Shown: positions 17,539 through 25,961, counted from the stretch's first letter. The stretch: 64,000 nt of DNA from Ureibacillus terrenus (GCF_006569205.1 NZ_VIGD01000006.1:100583-164582); one strand, 5' to 3'. Notes: generated from the letters alone by a model not told the origin. Translations and numbers: made by a program.

Positions 17539-18783
17539 TTATTCAATGATCGAATTCTCGCTGGCATAATGGAGGATGATTTCTTCCAATACATCAATCC
17601 CAATCAAAATATCATCCAATTCGGTAAATTCATCAGGGTGGTGACTGAGACCGTTTGCCGATGGGACGAAAATCATGCCTGTCGGACAAAGCTTCATCAT
17701 ATTCATGGCATCATGTCCCGCCCCGCTTGGCATTTTTTTATAAGGGATGTTTTTCTTTCTGCAAATTCTTTCAGTTGTTTCAATGATTTCTTCTGAAAGC
17801 AGCACGGGTTCTTCATTGCTTAATTCTTGGACGATTATTTCCAGTCCCCGCTTCCGCTTCACCAATTGAATCGTTTCATGCAAATGATCGACGACCCGGC
17901 TTCTGGACTCGATTGACGTTCCGCGGATATCCACTTTGATTTCCACTTCCCCCGGCACTACGTTCATGGCCCCGGATGCGACTTCCAGCACTCCTACCGT
18001 TGCCACCGTACCGTATCGCTGTTCTTTCAACGCGGTTTTTTCCAGCTCCAACGCGATTTCGGATGCTCCAAGCAAAGCATCTTTTCTCATATTCATGGGA
18101 GTAGTTCCGGAGTGGGAAGGGGAGCCTATGATTTTGATGGAATAACGGACAGGTGCCGCAATTCCGGTAACAATGCCAATCTTTTTATTTTCCTTTTCCA
18201 ATACCGGTCCTTGTTCGATATGCATCTCAATAAAAGCCTTAATGGGTTCGCCCCGCCTGCTGGCTTCCTCAGCCGCATCAATTTCCAGGGCGCACAAAGC
18301 CATCGCCTCTTCCAAGGTGATGCCGTTACGGTCTTTTAAATGCCGTAATTTTTTTTTGTCGAACAATCCCGCCATTGCTTTGCTCCCCAATGTCGACACG
18401 CCGAAACGGGAGGATTCTTCACAGGCGAAAGAAATGATTTCTATTGGATGATCCGTTACAATGCCTTTATCATTTAAACGCCGCACCACTTCAAGCGCGG
18501 CCGTTACACCGACAGACCCGTCATATTTCCCGCCTTGATATACCGTATCTAAATGGGACCCCATTAAAACGGGGGGCAATTTTTTTCGTCCTTCTCTTCT
18601 GGCAATCACATTTCCGAATTGATCCATGCGGACGGCCATTCCCGCATCCATGCACATTCGCATAAATGCTTGCGTACAGGCTTGCTCTTCATTCGTAAAT
18701 GCGACTCTTGTGATTCCTTTTTCTCCGGAATTATACTGGTTGATTTTATCCAGCAGCGTTTTATATCTTTCTTTCAGATCCAT
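17539..18783 (-). CDS. M20-family amidohydrolase (allantoate/N-carbamoyl amino acid hydrolase)
   Basis: The 414-residue protein belongs to the Zn-dependent hydantoinase/carbamoylase family that includes allantoate amidohydrolase and N-carbamoyl-L-amino acid hydrolases. Metal-binding motifs are complete: MGSHLDTVYQGGKYDG, FACEESSRFG, IEMHIEQGPVLE and a C-terminal SGAGHDAMNM. No purine or hydantoin genes are adjacent, so the substrate is undecided. ATG 18783 is preceded by GAGGCAGGCG. Confidence 0.87.
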   Translation of the reverse strand: MDLKERYKTLLDKINQYNSGEKGITRVAFTNEEQACTQAFMRMCMDAGMAVRMDQFGNVIARREGRKKLPPVLMGSHLDTVYQGGKYDGSVGVTAALEVVRRLNDKGIVTDHPIEIISFACEESSRFGVSTLGSKAMAGLFDKKKLRHLKDRNGITLEEAMALCALEIDAAEEASRRGEPIKAFIEMHIEQGPVLEKENKKIGIVTGIAAPVRYSIKIIGSPSHSGTTPMNMRKDALLGASEIALELEKTALKEQRYGTVATVGVLEVASGAMNVVPGEVEIKVDIRGTSIESRSRVVDHLHETIQLVKRKRGLEIIVQELSNEEPVLLSEEIIETTERICRKKNIPYKKMPSGAGHDAMNMMKLCPTGMIFVPSANGLSHHPDEFTELDDILIGIDVLEEIILHYASENSIIE

Positions 18784-18863
18784 ATCGAATCGCCTGCCTC
18801 ACCATTTAGCTATATTTAACAATTATATGTCAGCTTGCCAAAAAAAATAAACTATGACAGATT

Positions 18864-18900
18864 TAAAAAAACAAAATGCTGAATCCCCAGGGATTCAGCA
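18864..18900 (-). terminator. Terminator of the holin-like gene
   Basis: Stem TGCTGAATCC / GGATTCAGCA with a minus-strand T-run. Confidence 0.85.
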
Positions 18901-18918
18901 CATTTTTCAAAGATGAAA

Positions 18919-19206
18919 TTATCCATCTTTTCCGTTTCGTTCTTTCTTTGTGAAATAATTTGCTTTGTGGAATAAATCTTTCATAATCGCGGCTGCGCCG
19001 GCCACCAATACTCCCTGAACGAACGCTTCTATAATAAAACCATAATAGCCGATGCAAAAGGCAATGCCGAGGACCACTTGAACCCAAGGCGTAACCCACG
19101 GAGGAACTTTCGGTGTCCGGTTTAAAAACAGCCCGAGCAAATATAGCACCGGAATAATTACAACAGATTCCGGATAAATATAATCTTCTAATATAATAAA
19201 ATCCAT
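18919..19206 (-). CDS. Holin-like small membrane protein
   Basis: A 95-residue protein with a first hydrophobic segment (about 13-28), the motif LNRTPKVPPWVTPWVQVVLG, a second membrane segment and the ending VQGVLVAGAAAIMKDLFHK. This pattern fits the Hol44-like phage holin family (holin superfamily V), also found as stand-alone chromosomal genes in Bacilli. No endolysin or other phage gene is adjacent, so a lytic role is uncertain. ATG follows GAGGGATGAAAA. Confidence 0.65.
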   Translation of the reverse strand: MDFIILEDYIYPESVVIIPVLYLLGLFLNRTPKVPPWVTPWVQVVLGIAFCIGYYGFIIEAFVQGVLVAGAAAIMKDLFHKANYFTKKERNGKDG

Positions 19207-19334
19207 TTTTCATCCCTCGTCCATGCGAAGATTAATAGAGAAAAAGCTATATAAAGTTTTCCCCTTAATAGTTTATGTGGGGATGAAAAATAAGGTTCAA
19301 ATTCTATTTATCGAACCGGCATAATCATCATCCC

Positions 19335-19592
19335 GCTTTTGACGGAGGAAATAACCAACATTTCATTGATTTAACTGCAGCGGCCAAATAGCCTAAAATG
19401 ATTACAAAAGAAATCAAGCTTCTTGGAAGCATCGGCGGTACTGTGGAAGCTTAGAAAGGCGTATACGATTGTTTCATCACGGGTAAAATGAGCCCTAATT
19501 TGATTGCAATTCCGTTTGAAGGAATCGACAAAGGTTTGGAATAATTAAAAAACCATGAAGTCAAAGGGCGCCTGGTAGCAGTTTTTGATTAA
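19335..19592 (+). pseudogene. Remnant of a zinc-dependent alcohol dehydrogenase C terminus
   Basis: One continuous frame reads DGGNNQHFIDLTAAAK-stop-PKMITKEIKLLGSIGGTVEA-stop-KGVYDCFITGKMSPNLIAIPF, then GIDKGLE-stop-LKNHEVKGRLVAVFD and a natural stop. This is recognisably the C-terminal part of a medium-chain Zn-dependent dehydrogenase. Three in-frame stops (19389, 19452, 19542) and loss of the 5' portion show it is dead; no frameshift is needed to read it. Confidence 0.75.
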
Positions 19593-19616
19593 TTTAAGAG
19601 CGATGATATATGATCG

Positions 19617-19659
19617 AAAAAAATCAGGTTTCTTTTACAGAAACCTAATTGATTTTTTC
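19617..19659. terminator. Bidirectional terminator
   Basis: Stem AGGTTTCT / AGAAACCT, extended by flanking ATCA/TGAT, with T-runs on both sides, between the dehydrogenase remnant and the cotG-like gene. Confidence 0.75.
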
Positions 19660-19680
19660 ATTTTCTAAGTGAATGCAATA

Positions 19681-20172
19681 CTAATTGTTATGAAATAATT
19701 CTCTGATTTGTTTTTTAATGATTTCTTCCAGCCTCCTGATCTCTTCTATATCAGTGATTGGAGAAGCGATGCTTTTATTTCCGTCCGATCCTTTGCTTAT
19801 TTGCCTATCCTCCGTGAAATCTTCCCTTTTATCCTTTTTGTCTTCACCGTGATGTTTGTCGCCTTTTGATCCTTGTCTTTTATTCCCTTTTGACCCTTTA
19901 CTTCCTTGTTTGCCGCCTTTCGAACCTCCACTTTTGGCCCCTTTGGATCCCTTGCTTCCTTGTTTGCCGCCTTTTGAACCTCCGCTTTTGGCCCCTTTGG
20001 ATCCCTTCACACCTTTGCTTCCATGGGACTTCTTATTTTTCGCTTCAACTGTTGTTCCAGCCAAATTCATGTCTTCAACCGGATTATTGTACATATACTG
20101 GATTATCCCATTTTCTTTTGCAATTTCGGCCAATTTCCGTAGATTATCGTCCATTACAGTACGAATCTTCAT
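19681..20172 (-). CDS. CotG-like repetitive spore coat protein
   Basis: About 163 residues. The middle (roughly 45-115) is a low-complexity Ser-Lys-Gly array with repeats such as GSKGSKGAKSGGSKGGKQ, flanked by an N-terminal helix and a C-terminal charged helix (ITDIEEIRRLEEIIKKQ). Ser/Lys repeats divergent from cotH are the arrangement of cotG in B. subtilis, where CotH phosphorylates the repeat serines. Start: the frame is open to ATG 20199, but a perfect SigK -10 ends at 20202, so that codon would be at the transcript start. ATG 20172 follows GGAGGGG closely. Confidence 0.7.
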   Translation of the reverse strand: MKIRTVMDDNLRKLAEIAKENGIIQYMYNNPVEDMNLAGTTVEAKNKKSHGSKGVKGSKGAKSGGSKGGKQGSKGSKGAKSGGSKGGKQGSKGSKGNKRQGSKGDKHHGEDKKDKREDFTEDRQISKGSDGNKSIASPITDIEEIRRLEEIIKKQIRELFHNN

Positions 20173-20201
20173 CCCCTCCAAATACCAAAATCCGTTCATT
20201 T

Positions 20202-20210
20202 TAGTGTATG
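20202..20210 (-). promoter_or_regulatory. SigK-type -10 element of the cotG-like gene
   Basis: Minus strand CATACACTA is a perfect CATANNNTA. The -35 AC at 16-17 nt is not clear, as it may be with a GerE-dependent promoter. Confidence 0.5.
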
Positions 20211-20272
20211 AAACAGGTTTCAGAAGCGCTGGGTGATATTCAACACTGAATTTCTATTGGGGAGGCATTTGG

Positions 20273-21340
20273 GTGGAATCCTATTTTATTGAAATCTCAA
20301 AAAACAATTTAAGAAAACTCTATAAAAACATTTGGACAGAAACTTATGTATTTGCAAACCTGATAATCGAAAACAAACGGTATGACGTTCAAATCGGTTT
20401 TAGAGGGAATCAGCTGAGGAAGCATAAAAAAAAATCCTACCATATTAAATTTCAAAGGCCTTTTTTTATGGATGGACATCATGAATTGCATCTAAACGCG
20501 GAATATAACGATCCTTCCTTAATGAGAAACAAACTTTCCTTTGACTTCTTTCAAAAAGCCGGGGTGCTCGCTCCTGATTCGAACCATATTCAATTGTTCA
20601 TCAACGGAAAAAGTGAGGGCATATATCTGGCCATCGAGTCTTTTGATCAATATTATCTAAAAAGGCGAAACTTGCCTGAAGGTTCCATTTATTACGCCAC
20701 CAATAATGATGCCAATTTTTCGCTTTATACCCCAGAAGGATATTTGAAAGAAACTTTATTGGACGGATATACCCCAAAATATACTTATCAAGATGAAAAT
20801 CATTTAAAAAAATTGATGCTTATCATCAACACCAAACCCAAGGAGCAATTTGATGAAGAAATCGAAAAAATACTGGATGTTGAAAAATATTTGCGTTGGC
20901 TGGCCGGGGTTGTTTGTACTCAAAATTTTGACGGGTTTATCCATAATTATGCTTTATATCACAATAGCAAAACCCGATTATTCGAAATTTCTCCATGGGA
21001 TTATGACGGCTCCTGGGGGAGAAACTTGCATGGGGAGCCCCTTGAATTAGAATATGTTCCGATCCGGGGATATAACACATTGACGGCCAGATTATTGGAA
21101 AACAATGATTTTAAGCGGAGATATCGCCAAATTATAGAAATGTTGTTGCAAGAACTGTTTACCCCTGCAAACATCCGGCCACAAATAGAGGAGCTGCAAA
21201 CATTGATTTTGCCCTATATTGAAAAAGATCCATATATTCAAAAAAATAGAGAAATCTTTATTGGTGAGAAAGATTATATTTTGGAGTTTATTGAAAAGCG
21301 CAGCCAATTTTTAATGGAACAGCTTCAATTGCTCGCATAA
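20273..21340 (+). CDS. cotH: Spore coat protein kinase CotH
   Basis: The 355-residue protein belongs to the CotH atypical kinase family. It carries the VQIGFRGNQLRKHKKKSY segment, the FINGKSEGIYLAIESFD motif, and the metal/ATP-binding ISPWDYDGSWGR near residue 240, the signature of active CotH kinases. CotH controls assembly of the outer coat and phosphorylates serines in CotB/CotG-type proteins. Start is GTG 20273, 7 nt after GGGGAGG. It is divergent from the cotG-like gene and convergent with the CotB-like genes, as in B. subtilis. Confidence 0.9.
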   Translation: MESYFIEISKNNLRKLYKNIWTETYVFANLIIENKRYDVQIGFRGNQLRKHKKKSYHIKFQRPFFMDGHHELHLNAEYNDPSLMRNKLSFDFFQKAGVLAPDSNHIQLFINGKSEGIYLAIESFDQYYLKRRNLPEGSIYYATNNDANFSLYTPEGYLKETLLDGYTPKYTYQDENHLKKLMLIINTKPKEQFDEEIEKILDVEKYLRWLAGVVCTQNFDGFIHNYALYHNSKTRLFEISPWDYDGSWGRNLHGEPLELEYVPIRGYNTLTARLLENNDFKRRYRQIIEMLLQELFTPANIRPQIEELQTLILPYIEKDPYIQKNREIFIGEKDYILEFIEKRSQFLMEQLQLLA

Positions 21341-21394
21341 ATAACTTCTCCCCCTCTATACGGCACAAAAACTTTGCGATAGAGGAGGAGAAGG

Positions 21395-21466
21395 ATGAAT
21401 ATGCTTATTAATTTCTTTACACCTCATCATTTGTTTCATATCGTTTCCATGCATTTTACAGAATAA
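21395..21466 (+). CDS. Possible 23-residue peptide gene after cotH
   Basis: ATG 21395 is preceded by AGAGGAGGAGAAGG, one of the strongest ribosome-binding sites in the window, and opens a 23-residue frame (MNMLINFFTPHHLFHIVSMH..). It ends at 21466, overlapping the convergent ArsB-like gene by 11 nt. No family is recognisable. It may be a leader or microprotein, or a truncated gene start. Confidence 0.4.
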   Translation: MNMLINFFTPHHLFHIVSMHFTE

Positions 21467-22796
21467 GCAGCACCCACAAATATAAACTTAGCAAACTGAC
21501 GATTAATGCGGCCGGAACGACTAAAACGGTAACACCGATATATTTTCCCCAAGTCATTTTTATATGGTGTTTTTTTAATATAAACATCCAAAGCAATGTT
21601 GCCAATGTTCCAATCGGAGTCAACAATGATCCGATATCGCTTCCTATGACATTTGCAAGATATGCCACTTGCAATAATGTAATATTTAAATCCATTTCGG
21701 TAATCGCCAGCGTCCCAATCATGACCGCCGGCAAATTGTTAAAAATATTGGACATGATGGTCGTCAATAACCCCATGCTCAAAGTTGCATGGAAAGTTCC
21801 CAATTCTACAATATTCCCGAATGATGAAATAATCAATGTATTTAGCCCTGCATTCTTTAACCCATATACGAGCACATACATGCTGAATGCAAATATTAAG
21901 ATATGCCATGGAGAATTGAATATAACATCTTTGATTCCCGCTTTCGTTTTAACCCACCGGATCAGAATCAACACGAACGCGCCAAGCAATCCAATCATTT
22001 CAAGCGGAATTCCAAGGGGGGAAAGAACGAAAAATGCCCCTCTTGTCATCACCACTACAGCAATGCAGATTTTAAACAGATTTCTATCTATTTCATTTTT
22101 CACTGATGGATCAAGGGGATGCGTAAAGGGATTCGTCATTTTTTCATTGAGTGTAATGAACCCTAATTGTTTAGGAATATGTTTCCTGAATAACAAAAAT
22201 AATAATATGCTTATTGTCAAAATACCAAGCATTGAAGGGATAAACATGATTTTGACATAACTGTTCAAATCCAGATCGACGATTTTTAATGCGATCAAAT
22301 TGGAAATATTGCTTACAGCAATTGGAGCGCTCGAAGCGGTTGCAATCAGCGCCCCGGAAATTAGATACGGGATATATTGATGGGGTTTGAATGATAAAAA
22401 TCTGATGATGTGAATAATAATGGGGGTTGTGATGAGTATGCTGCCGTCATTATTGAACAGCATTGTCATAAAAAAGCATAGCAAATTGATATATATATAA
22501 AGTCTGATACCGGAATTATTAGACTTCAGGATGATATTTTGTGCAATCCATTTAAAAAATCCGATGCTCTCCAGAACGATGGACATCATGATAGTAGAAA
22601 GTATTGTAAGTGAGGGGCCACTTACAATACTTAGAATACTTTTTAAATCTTTAAAATCTACTATCCCAAGTATAACTATAAACGCAGCCCCTATAGAAAC
22701 CGGAATCGTCTCATTGATTCCTTTAGGCCTCCAAAGCATAAGTGCAATGGAGAACAAAAATATGGTTAACATTAATATCGTTGAAAAATCGACCAT
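21456..22796 (-). CDS. ArsB-like transporter in spore coat operon
   Basis: A 446-residue, full-length ArsB/NhaD-family membrane protein. Both inverted repeats carry the hallmark motifs: MLFNNDGSILITTPIII in the first half, and FNNLPAVMIGTLA with NVIGSDIGSLLTPIGTLATLLW in the second. Its ATG (22796) abuts the TAA of the 44-residue membrane gene and is preceded by AAGGCGG at 9 nt, so the two are translationally coupled. It is the last gene of a same-strand series that begins with two CotB-like genes. Arsenite efflux cannot be assumed, since no ars regulator or reductase is present. A role in moving an ion during sporulation is an inference from location. Confidence 0.85.
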   Translation of the reverse strand: MVDFSTILMLTIFLFSIALMLWRPKGINETIPVSIGAAFIVILGIVDFKDLKSILSIVSGPSLTILSTIMMSIVLESIGFFKWIAQNIILKSNNSGIRLYIYINLLCFFMTMLFNNDGSILITTPIIIHIIRFLSFKPHQYIPYLISGALIATASSAPIAVSNISNLIALKIVDLDLNSYVKIMFIPSMLGILTISILLFLLFRKHIPKQLGFITLNEKMTNPFTHPLDPSVKNEIDRNLFKICIAVVVMTRGAFFVLSPLGIPLEMIGLLGAFVLILIRWVKTKAGIKDVIFNSPWHILIFAFSMYVLVYGLKNAGLNTLIISSFGNIVELGTFHATLSMGLLTTIMSNIFNNLPAVMIGTLAITEMDLNITLLQVAYLANVIGSDIGSLLTPIGTLATLLWMFILKKHHIKMTWGKYIGVTVLVVPAALIVSLLSLYLWVLLIL

Positions 22797-22931
22797 TTAA
22801 ACAGCCGCCTTAGATTGTTCATAAGTTGATTGATTCGTGCCTGCCACAGTTTCTTCTTTTGCAGGTAATGGCGATTGTAAAAATAATTTATAAAACAAAA
22901 CACCTACAATTGAGAAGTAAAGGAGCATCAT
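22797..22931 (-). CDS. 44-residue single-pass membrane protein
   Basis: ATG 22931 follows GGAGGGAAACAAG. The product has one N-terminal membrane helix (MMLLYFSIVGVLFYKLFL) and a short hydrophilic tail ending QSKAAV. It lies 27 nt after the CotB-like gene, and its TAA is immediately followed by the ATG of the ArsB-like gene. It may be a small partner subunit of that transporter. I know of no named family. Confidence 0.6.
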   Translation of the reverse strand: MMLLYFSIVGVLFYKLFLQSPLPAKEETVAGTNQSTYEQSKAAV

Positions 22932-22958
22932 CTTGTTTCCCTCCTTCTCCTATCAACC

Positions 22959-24272
22959 TCAGTAATATCGTCTCTCCTTTAATTGCGAATACATCTTCTC
23001 GGCATGTTTCATGATAGCTCTATATTGGTTTTCGATATGATACATTTTTTCCGCAAATTTCATTAAGGCATAGTATTGATATTTTAATAGTCTTCTATTG
23101 TCTTCCATTAACATTTTTACAGGTGTATGCAGATATTCGTTTTCTTCGTCGGATAACTCCATCTCAAATGGTTCCAACTTTTCTTCTGAAACGTTTTCTT
23201 CCTGGACCGCCACAATCTCTCCTGAATCCCTCTGAATTTCAAGCTCTTTCTTAGCTTCATCCTGCGTCTCTTCCAAAGGTTGCAACGTATTTTCAAGTTT
23301 AATTTCTTCTTTTTCTTCGGTCTTTGCGGTATTTCCCTCCGTTCCATCTTCCGTTTTATTCATTTCAGCCTTATTCTCCATTTCTTCTATTTGATCATCC
23401 TGATGAGGAGAATCTTTAGTGTCAACCACCGGGATTACATCCCACGTGCATTCTTGCATCGGAGAGTTGAATTTCACTTCTTGAAAAAATGCTCTATTTT
23501 GATTTTTCTTCACTTTTTTGTCGGCAGCTTTGTTTTTCTCTTCCCCAGTTGTTGGCGACGGCGATGCAGCTTCTGTCGCTTCTGCTTTTTCGTTCCGGAG
23601 AGCGGATTGAATCTGCTGCTCGGAATTTTTCTCTCCTTGTTTTTTGGCTGTTGCATCATTCTTCTCTTCATTGGCAGATGCATAATGCCCCTTTTCTTTA
23701 TGCCGGAAAATCTGATTCTTTTGTTCGCTAATGATATTTTCTTGTGTGCTCAACTGGACCTGTTCTTGGGTCAAACCCGAATCAGATGAATTGTCAGCGA
23801 ACCCGGCTGATTGTGCCGAATCCATTCCGGCAATGTGATTTTCATCCACTTGTTCATTCAGAATATTTGTAATCTGGGATTTCAGAATCAAGTACTCTTT
23901 ATCGCCATTGATCAACACAATATAATCTTTTGAAATTTCACTGAGCACTCCCGAAAAGTTCTGTTTGTTGAAACTATTGACCGTAATCCATTGCAAATAC
24001 ATCGATTTCAAAATTTCTTCAAGATTTATCCTGTCGACCTTTGCATGATTCGTTTCCTGATTTGTGATGACCGTTTCTTTGATGTTTCTTGATAAAGCTT
24101 TGATCTGGTTGATAGGGAAATATAAAATATTTTCTTTAACTTTCACGATCAAATGATCTTTTTGGACACTTAACAATGTGCCTTGAACGGAATGGTTTTC
24201 ATCCAGAAATAACCCTATTTCTGCTCCTTCCAGACTTTTTATGGAATCCAGCAAATTTTCTGCATTCAACAT
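22959..24272 (-). CDS. CotB-like spore coat protein with long acidic region
   Basis: 437 residues. Residues 1-60 and about 85-140 are two LSm/CotB-like modules (EGAEIGLFLDENHSVQGTLL; WITVNSFNKQNFSGVLSEIS with KDYIVLINGDKEYLILKSQI). They correspond to the CotB repeats although the RGGPES consensus is lost. The rest is a Glu/Lys/Gln-rich, probably disordered region, then a C-terminal helical segment with two related copies (YALMKFAEKMYHIENQYR and AIMKHAEKMYSQLKER). CotB is a surface coat protein whose maturation needs CotH and CotG. ATG 24272 follows AAAAGGAGGCCCTC. It is 47 nt downstream of cotB. Confidence 0.65.
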   Translation of the reverse strand: MLNAENLLDSIKSLEGAEIGLFLDENHSVQGTLLSVQKDHLIVKVKENILYFPINQIKALSRNIKETVITNQETNHAKVDRINLEEILKSMYLQWITVNSFNKQNFSGVLSEISKDYIVLINGDKEYLILKSQITNILNEQVDENHIAGMDSAQSAGFADNSSDSGLTQEQVQLSTQENIISEQKNQIFRHKEKGHYASANEEKNDATAKKQGEKNSEQQIQSALRNEKAEATEAASPSPTTGEEKNKAADKKVKKNQNRAFFQEVKFNSPMQECTWDVIPVVDTKDSPHQDDQIEEMENKAEMNKTEDGTEGNTAKTEEKEEIKLENTLQPLEETQDEAKKELEIQRDSGEIVAVQEENVSEEKLEPFEMELSDEENEYLHTPVKMLMEDNRRLLKYQYYALMKFAEKMYHIENQYRAIMKHAEKMYSQLKERRYY

Positions 24273-24319
24273 GAGGGCCTCCTTTTACATGCAATCCGCA
24301 GAAAGTCTCCCCATTTGCA

Positions 24320-24796
24320 TTAGAAGAGGCTATTGTGTTGGTTATTTTCATGTTCCTTTTCTTTTTCCTTATCCGGTTTTAAGCCATAGCTTACATTTCG
24401 GATATGGAACATCGCCGAGCGGATGACTTCTTTATCGGAAACGATTGTCACATATTCATCGAATACTTCTTCCAATACCCCTTCTACCGACTCCGGACCT
24501 CCACGGTTTATTTTCACCCAATTATGGCGCAATTGATTTAATACGGCTCTGAAGTCTGTTCCGGTGATATATTTAAAATCTTTCGGAACCCTCACTTTAA
24601 ACGGCATTTCATTTTTGGAATTTTGAGTAATACTCTTAACATGCTGGTACTTGTAATAAACGACTCCATCTTCCTCTGTTAACAATACGAAATAATCGGA
24701 ATGGGCAGAAAGCACTTTTCCGACTCTTGACTCAGGTCCACCGCGATCTACTTTTACCACTTTGTTTACTAAAGAATTCATTAACTCCCTGTTCAT
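24320..24796 (-). CDS. cotB: Spore coat protein CotB (short form)
   Basis: 158 residues with two clear CotB modules: VVKVDRGGPESRVGKVLSA with HVKSITQ, and WVKINRGGPESVEGVLEEV with MFHIRNVSYGLKP. B. subtilis CotB has three such modules and a long serine-rich tail; here the tail is only a short KEKEHE segment. Start ATG 24796 follows GGGAGGAACAACG. It is the first gene of a same-strand series of four. A perfect CATANNNTA element lies about 110 nt upstream. Confidence 0.85.
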   Translation of the reverse strand: MNRELMNSLVNKVVKVDRGGPESRVGKVLSAHSDYFVLLTEEDGVVYYKYQHVKSITQNSKNEMPFKVRVPKDFKYITGTDFRAVLNQLRHNWVKINRGGPESVEGVLEEVFDEYVTIVSDKEVIRSAMFHIRNVSYGLKPDKEKEKEHENNQHNSLF

Positions 24797-24904
24797 CGTT
24801 GTTCCTCCCATTATAAAATTCATTATTATTTATACGTGTAAAGGCAAAGAGGTACATAGTTATCCGCCTATACATCGACAATAAATTGGGGATTGGCGTT
24901 ATGT

Positions 24905-24913
24905 TATTGTATG
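24905..24913 (-). promoter_or_regulatory. Candidate sporulation promoter -10 upstream of cotB
   Basis: Minus strand CATACAATA fits the -10 of both SigE and SigK. No convincing -35 is seen at the expected distance. Confidence 0.4.
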
Positions 24914-25016
24914 AGACTCGGCGGGAATCTGACATTATGATTTCCCAAAAAAAGAGATGTTGAATTCCATACGAAATTATTGAAATGCTGAAATTGTAAT
25001 TCTTTGGCCTAAACTA

Positions 25017-25060
25017 AAAAATGCAGCGCTTTGCCCAAAATCGGCAAAACGCTGCATTTT
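25017..25060 (-). terminator. Terminator of the zinc-ribbon membrane gene
   Basis: Long stem AAAATGCAGCGCTTTGCC / GGCAAAACGCTGCATTTT with a minus-strand T-run. Confidence 0.9.
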
Positions 25061-25100
25061 CCAATTCAAAAATATCGGCTTTTTGGTGTCCGCTCAGATA

Positions 25101-25961
25101 TTAGCGCAGCTCCAATGAATAGCTCTCCACTACCGGAACCGGGGTTCCTTCATCAAGATGTTTGGCTGCAGATGCGGTCCCCAACACTTTTCCGTAAATT
25201 TCCACCCGATCATTTACATTCACTTCGGCATCCCATTCTTTTCTTTTCACATACACTACTTGTTTTTTGCCTGGTTCCTTTGACATGTCAATCATCAAGT
25301 ATTCACCGCCATCTACCAGAAACACTTTTCCAATAAAATTGACCAATTGTTTTCTTTGGCTTCCGTACCGTTCAAAGGCAATATGATGCAATTCATCATA
25401 ATCCACTTCCATTGCGTGGTCCTTAAGGTAGTTTAAAGAATAATCATCCATTCCTTTGTCTTTGTCTCCATTCGCCATCCCGACAATCATTAAAAGTCCG
25501 ACCATAACCACGCCCTGGATCAGTATCGATTTCATCATTTCGCCGTAACCGCTTTTCACAAAAGAGACGATGATATAATACATTCCAAAAAATAAATGAA
25601 TAAAGAAAATGACGGAAAAAATATTTGCCACACTTTCTTTTTGATAAACGGAAATGGAGATTGCGATTCCGATTATTAGCAACTCCATGATTAAAAAAAC
25701 CCAAACATTTTCGCTTAACCGTTTCCATTTCGATCCCGGCTGTTCCGGCCGTTCTTCCAAAAATACCGTTTTGTTTCCGCTATAATGATGGCCGCATTTT
25801 ATGCAATAAATCGTATGATTGCTGTTTTCTTCATTGCAGACAGGACATTTCCAAAAATACAGTTCTTCATCCTGTCCCTCTTTATAATATCCGCACTTCA
25901 AACAGTATGTCGCATGGCTGTTGTTCAAATGATAGCACTTCGGACAGCTCCATTTTGGCAT
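25101..25961 (-). CDS. Zinc-ribbon integral membrane protein of unknown function
   Basis: 286 residues. Two N-terminal zinc ribbons are visible (CPKCYHLNNSHATYCLKCG at 6-24 and CPVCNEENSNHTIYCIKCG at 39-57), each C-x2-C...C-x2-C. Three or more membrane helices follow (about 85-170), then a C-terminal soluble domain with KVFLVDGGEYLMIDMSKE and VNVNDRVEIYGKVLG, resembling an OB-like fold. I do not recognise the family. The ribosome-binding site is weak (TGAGG about 12 nt upstream of the ATG). It is a single gene with its own terminator. Confidence 0.7.
   Translation of the reverse strand: MPKWSCPKCYHLNNSHATYCLKCGYYKEGQDEELYFWKCPVCNEENSNHTIYCIKCGHHYSGNKTVFLEERPEQPGSKWKRLSENVWVFLIMELLIIGIAISISVYQKESVANIFSVIFFIHLFFGMYYIIVSFVKSGYGEMMKSILIQGVVMVGLLMIVGMANGDKDKGMDDYSLNYLKDHAMEVDYDELHHIAFERYGSQRKQLVNFIGKVFLVDGGEYLMIDMSKEPGKKQVVYVKRKEWDAEVNVNDRVEIYGKVLGTASAAKHLDEGTPVPVVESYSLELR

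Noticed and set aside
18919..19206. Prophage indicated by the holin-like gene
   Set aside because: No endolysin, structural, integrase or att-like sequence is nearby; a stand-alone holin-like gene is more likely.
19871..20045. Possible CRISPR or DNA repeat array
   Set aside because: The repeats are in-frame coding repeats of the CotG-like protein with no spacers; no CRISPR array or cas gene is present in the window.
19856..20236. 126-residue plus-strand Pro/Leu-rich ORF
   Set aside because: Antisense of the CotG-like Ser-Lys-Gly repeats, starting without a ribosome-binding site.
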